This document shows, in pieces, positions 13,444 to 14,773 of a stretch of DNA of 14,773 nucleotides (its first letter is position 1; every line of letters begins with the position of its first letter). This DNA is from Bacteroidota bacterium. GTDB taxonomy: Bacteria > Bacteroidota > Bacteroidia > Flavobacteriales > Weeksellaceae. The notes under the pieces are model-generated. The model searched no databases, was not told the DNA's origin, and saw nothing but the letters and a program-made list of their open reading frames with translations. A program made the position numbers and the translations under genes. The stretch lies in NCBI GenBank assembly GCA_023388015.1, contig JAEWHB010000243.1:1-14773 (forward strand). The letters are read 5' to 3'.

Positions 13444-13956
13444 ATGAGTTACTTTAAATTTTGCCCGAATTGCGCTTCGCAAAACATCGAATTCGAGAAT
13501 CATAGACGTTTCGAATGTTTTGATTGCGGAATGGTTTATTTTCAAAATGTCGCTGCAGCCGTGGCGGTCATCATCGAAAAAGACGGAGAAATCCTGTTTA
13601 CCGTTCGGAACCGCGAACCCAAATTAGGCATGCTCGATCTTCCCGGCGGATTTACCGATCCCGATGAAACTTCGGAAGAAACCTGCGCACGCGAACTGAA
13701 AGAAGAACTAAATTTGGATATTCCGCCTTCTGATTTTCATTATTTTAAATCACAGCCCAATGATTATCTCTACAAAGGAATTCCCTATAAAACCGAAGAT
13801 TTGGTTTTCACAGCCCGGCTTCCCGAAAATGTAAATTTCAATCTGGAGGAAAGTGAGATTTCAGAAATAAGATGGATTAAAAAATCGGAAATTAATTTAG
13901 AGGAAATTGGATTTGATTCCTTGAGAAAAGCTGTTGCCGATTATTTGAGGTCTTAG
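13444..13956 (+). CDS. NUDIX hydrolase with N-terminal zinc ribbon
   Basis: This 170-residue protein opens with a zinc ribbon (Cys7, Cys10, Cys25, Cys28 in FCPNC and FECFDCG), as in the NudC-like and related NUDIX groups. From about residue 36 the NUDIX fold follows. The NUDIX box spans about 69-91: G69, E75, then R83-E-L-K-E-E-L-N-L, matching G-x5-E-x7-REUxEExGU except that the penultimate Gly is Asn. The catalytic Glu cluster (E84, E87, E88) is present. Such enzymes hydrolyse nucleoside diphosphates linked to another group. At 170 residues it is much shorter than NADH pyrophosphatase NudC (about 257) and lacks the usual SQPWPFPxS segment (only KSQPND is seen), so the substrate is open. It is transcribed away from bcp, with a palindrome just before its start. 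Confidence 0.88.
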   Translation: MSYFKFCPNCASQNIEFENHRRFECFDCGMVYFQNVAAAVAVIIEKDGEILFTVRNREPKLGMLDLPGGFTDPDETSEETCARELKEELNLDIPPSDFHYFKSQPNDYLYKGIPYKTEDLVFTARLPENVNFNLEESEISEIRWIKKSEINLEEIGFDSLRKAVADYLRS

Positions 13957-13964
13957 GTTTCTTG

Positions 13965-13988
13965 AAGTTCGAAGTTCGAGTTTCGAAC
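13965..13988. repeat. Short 7-bp repeat and hairpin downstream of the NUDIX gene
   Basis: AAGTTCG occurs twice in tandem (13965-13978), followed by the related AGTTTCG (13979-13985). GTTCGAA (13967-13973) can also pair with TTCGAAC (13982-13988). There is no T-run after it, so a terminator function is doubtful. Confidence 0.45.
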
Positions 13989-14025
13989 CTCATTATTAAG
14001 GAATAATTTTTGTTAACTTCAAGTC

Positions 14026-14544
14026 ATGAAAAATTTAGCTTTAGCCTTTATTGGGTTTTTTATTTTTTCCTGCAGTACCCAAACGGTCGCCGTGGATTAC
14101 GACCGCAATCAGGATTTTTCTCAACTAAAAGATTTCCGATATGAATTGGTGGAAAATTCAATGAGCGAATTGGATCTCAACCGCATTCAGAATGCAATAA
14201 ATCAGGAATTGAGTTTAAAAGGAATGACATTTAACGAAAATTCGGCGGTAAAAATTAAAATCGTACCGGAAGAATATATTTCAGAAACCCGCGATTCCAA
14301 TGTCGGAATTGGTGTGGGCGGCGGAAGCTATGGCTTCGGAACTTCGGTCGGGATGAGCATTCCGATTAATTCCGAAAAACTCAATCAGCGTTATTTGGTT
14401 TCGATTTTTAATGCAGAAAACCAGTTGATATGGGACGGTCGATTGGACATCCAGATGCCGGCCAATGCAGGTCCGGAAATCATTGATACCAATGTTCAAA
14501 AAGGCGTTCAGAAACTCTTTAAGAAATATCCGCCGGTCAAATAG
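14026..14544 (+). CDS. DUF4136 family lipoprotein
   Basis: This 172-residue protein has a lipoprotein signal ending FIFSC (Cys16). The mature part fits the DUF4136 pattern: VAVDYDRNQDFSQLKDFRYE (a strand with a Y-D-x-x-x-D-F start), helix-like DLNRIQNAINQELSLKGM, a strand with KIKIVPEEY, a glycine-rich VGIGVGGGSYGFGTSVG segment, LVSIFNAENQLIWDGRLD, and a final helix VQKGVQKLFKKYPP. Family members are small envelope lipoproteins of unknown role, common in Bacteroidota and Proteobacteria. It is followed by a strong terminator shared with the convergent repeat-protein gene. A near -7 box (TAATTTTTG, one extra T) lies 14 nt upstream. Confidence 0.85.
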   Translation: MKNLALAFIGFFIFSCSTQTVAVDYDRNQDFSQLKDFRYELVENSMSELDLNRIQNAINQELSLKGMTFNENSAVKIKIVPEEYISETRDSNVGIGVGGGSYGFGTSVGMSIPINSEKLNQRYLVSIFNAENQLIWDGRLDIQMPANAGPEIIDTNVQKGVQKLFKKYPPVK

Positions 14545-14575
14545 TGGACGAGTGATTCAGTGGATGAGTGATTGA
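14544..14575. repeat. 16-bp tandem duplication
   Basis: GTGGACGAGTGATTCA is followed directly by GTGGATGAGTGATTGA, two copies with two mismatches. It begins on the last base of the DUF4136 stop codon and precedes the terminator. Confidence 0.55.
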
Positions 14576-14583
14576 GTAAAAAT

Positions 14584-14619
14584 AAAATGTCATTCGGAAA
14601 GTTCAGAATGACATTTTTT
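14584..14619. terminator. Bidirectional intrinsic terminator
   Basis: AAAATGTCATTC (14584-14595) pairs perfectly with GAATGACATTTT (14606-14617), a 12-bp stem around a 10-nt loop. A T-run to 14619 follows on the + strand, and A-rich sequence before the stem provides a partial T-run on the minus strand. It lies between the convergent DUF4136 gene and the heptapeptide-repeat gene. Confidence 0.85.
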
Positions 14620-14636
14620 CTTAGTGATAATGTGAT

Positions 14637-14773
14637 TTAACTATTTAGCGAAGCTTGATACAAATTCATTTTTTCATTGTACCGAGCCATTTCGGCATTG
14701 TATTTACCCATTTCACGGTTGTACTTTTCCATTTCGGCATTGTATTTTCGCATTTCCTCGTCGTATTGACCCA
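14637..14773 (-). CDS. C-terminal part of a heptapeptide-repeat protein (partial)
   Basis: A minus-strand frame runs in from the right edge and stops at TAA (14639-14637). The 44 residues seen consist of a seven-residue unit YN-x-EM-x-K. Tyr recurs at visible positions 3, 10, 17, 24, 31 and 38, and Met at 7, 14, 21, 28 and 35. The last unit decays to YQASLNS at the end of the protein. At DNA level the unit is 21 bp, with CATTTCGGCATTGTA recurring on the + strand. A strict heptad with charged residues between suggests a long alpha-helix or coiled coil. The rest of the gene is outside the window. I do not recognise the family; similar (K/E)-M-x-K repeats occur as linkers in some Bacteroidota envelope or signalling proteins. 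The frame is clearly coding, and the terminator at 14584-14619 fits its 3' end. Confidence 0.8.
   Translation of the reverse strand, partial: GQYDEEMRKYNAEMEKYNREMGKYNAEMARYNEKMNLYQASLNS

Overview
The window looks like a stretch of chromosome from a member of the Bacteroidota, most likely class Flavobacteriia and perhaps close to the Weeksellaceae/Chryseobacterium group. This is inferred from four things. There is a subtilase with a C-terminal type IX secretion (T9SS) sorting domain. Several gene starts have exact matches to the Bacteroidota -7 box TAnnTTTG. Purine-rich Shine-Dalgarno sequences are largely absent. The protein families (FPGCE-type TonB-like proteins, acidic-tailed S16, DUF4136 lipoprotein) are typical of the group. 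Most of the window is ordinary housekeeping DNA with lipoproteins and envelope genes between.

Left part (1-3830, mostly + strand): the end of rpsP with an acidic Ala/Glu tail, then rimM, then a small mobile-type island (about 659-1278), then glnS and a DUF1275 membrane protein that ends in a bidirectional terminator. The island holds a single minus-strand Y1/HUH transposase of the REP-associated (RAYT/IS200-like) type. It lies between two hairpins that share a 12-nt direct repeat, and outside these lie inverted copies of a 20-nt palindrome (CCCACGAATTCATTCGTGGG). This is the most unusual structure in the window.

Middle part (3852-13354, all minus strand). Read in the direction of transcription from the right, it runs: bcp (peroxiredoxin), recA, a secreted T9SS subtilase, nadB, three tandem secreted TonB-C-terminal-like paralogues (148, 293 and 294 aa), ndk, tag (3-methyladenine glycosylase I) and a 321-aa lipoprotein. 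Good intrinsic terminators follow recA, the subtilase and ndk. nadB and the TonB-like trio are tightly spaced and could be one transcript; the last paralogue uses a TTG start with its own promoter-like box just upstream.

Right part (13398-14773): a 33-nt near-perfect palindrome sits in the divergent region between bcp and a zinc-ribbon NUDIX hydrolase. A DUF4136 lipoprotein follows. A 12-bp-stem bidirectional terminator then faces the 3' end of a minus-strand gene built of a seven-residue Tyr/Met repeat, which is cut by the window edge. Apart from the DNA-repair and nucleotide themes (recA, tag, ndk, NUDIX), no single pathway links the genes. No tRNA, rRNA or CRISPR array was seen.
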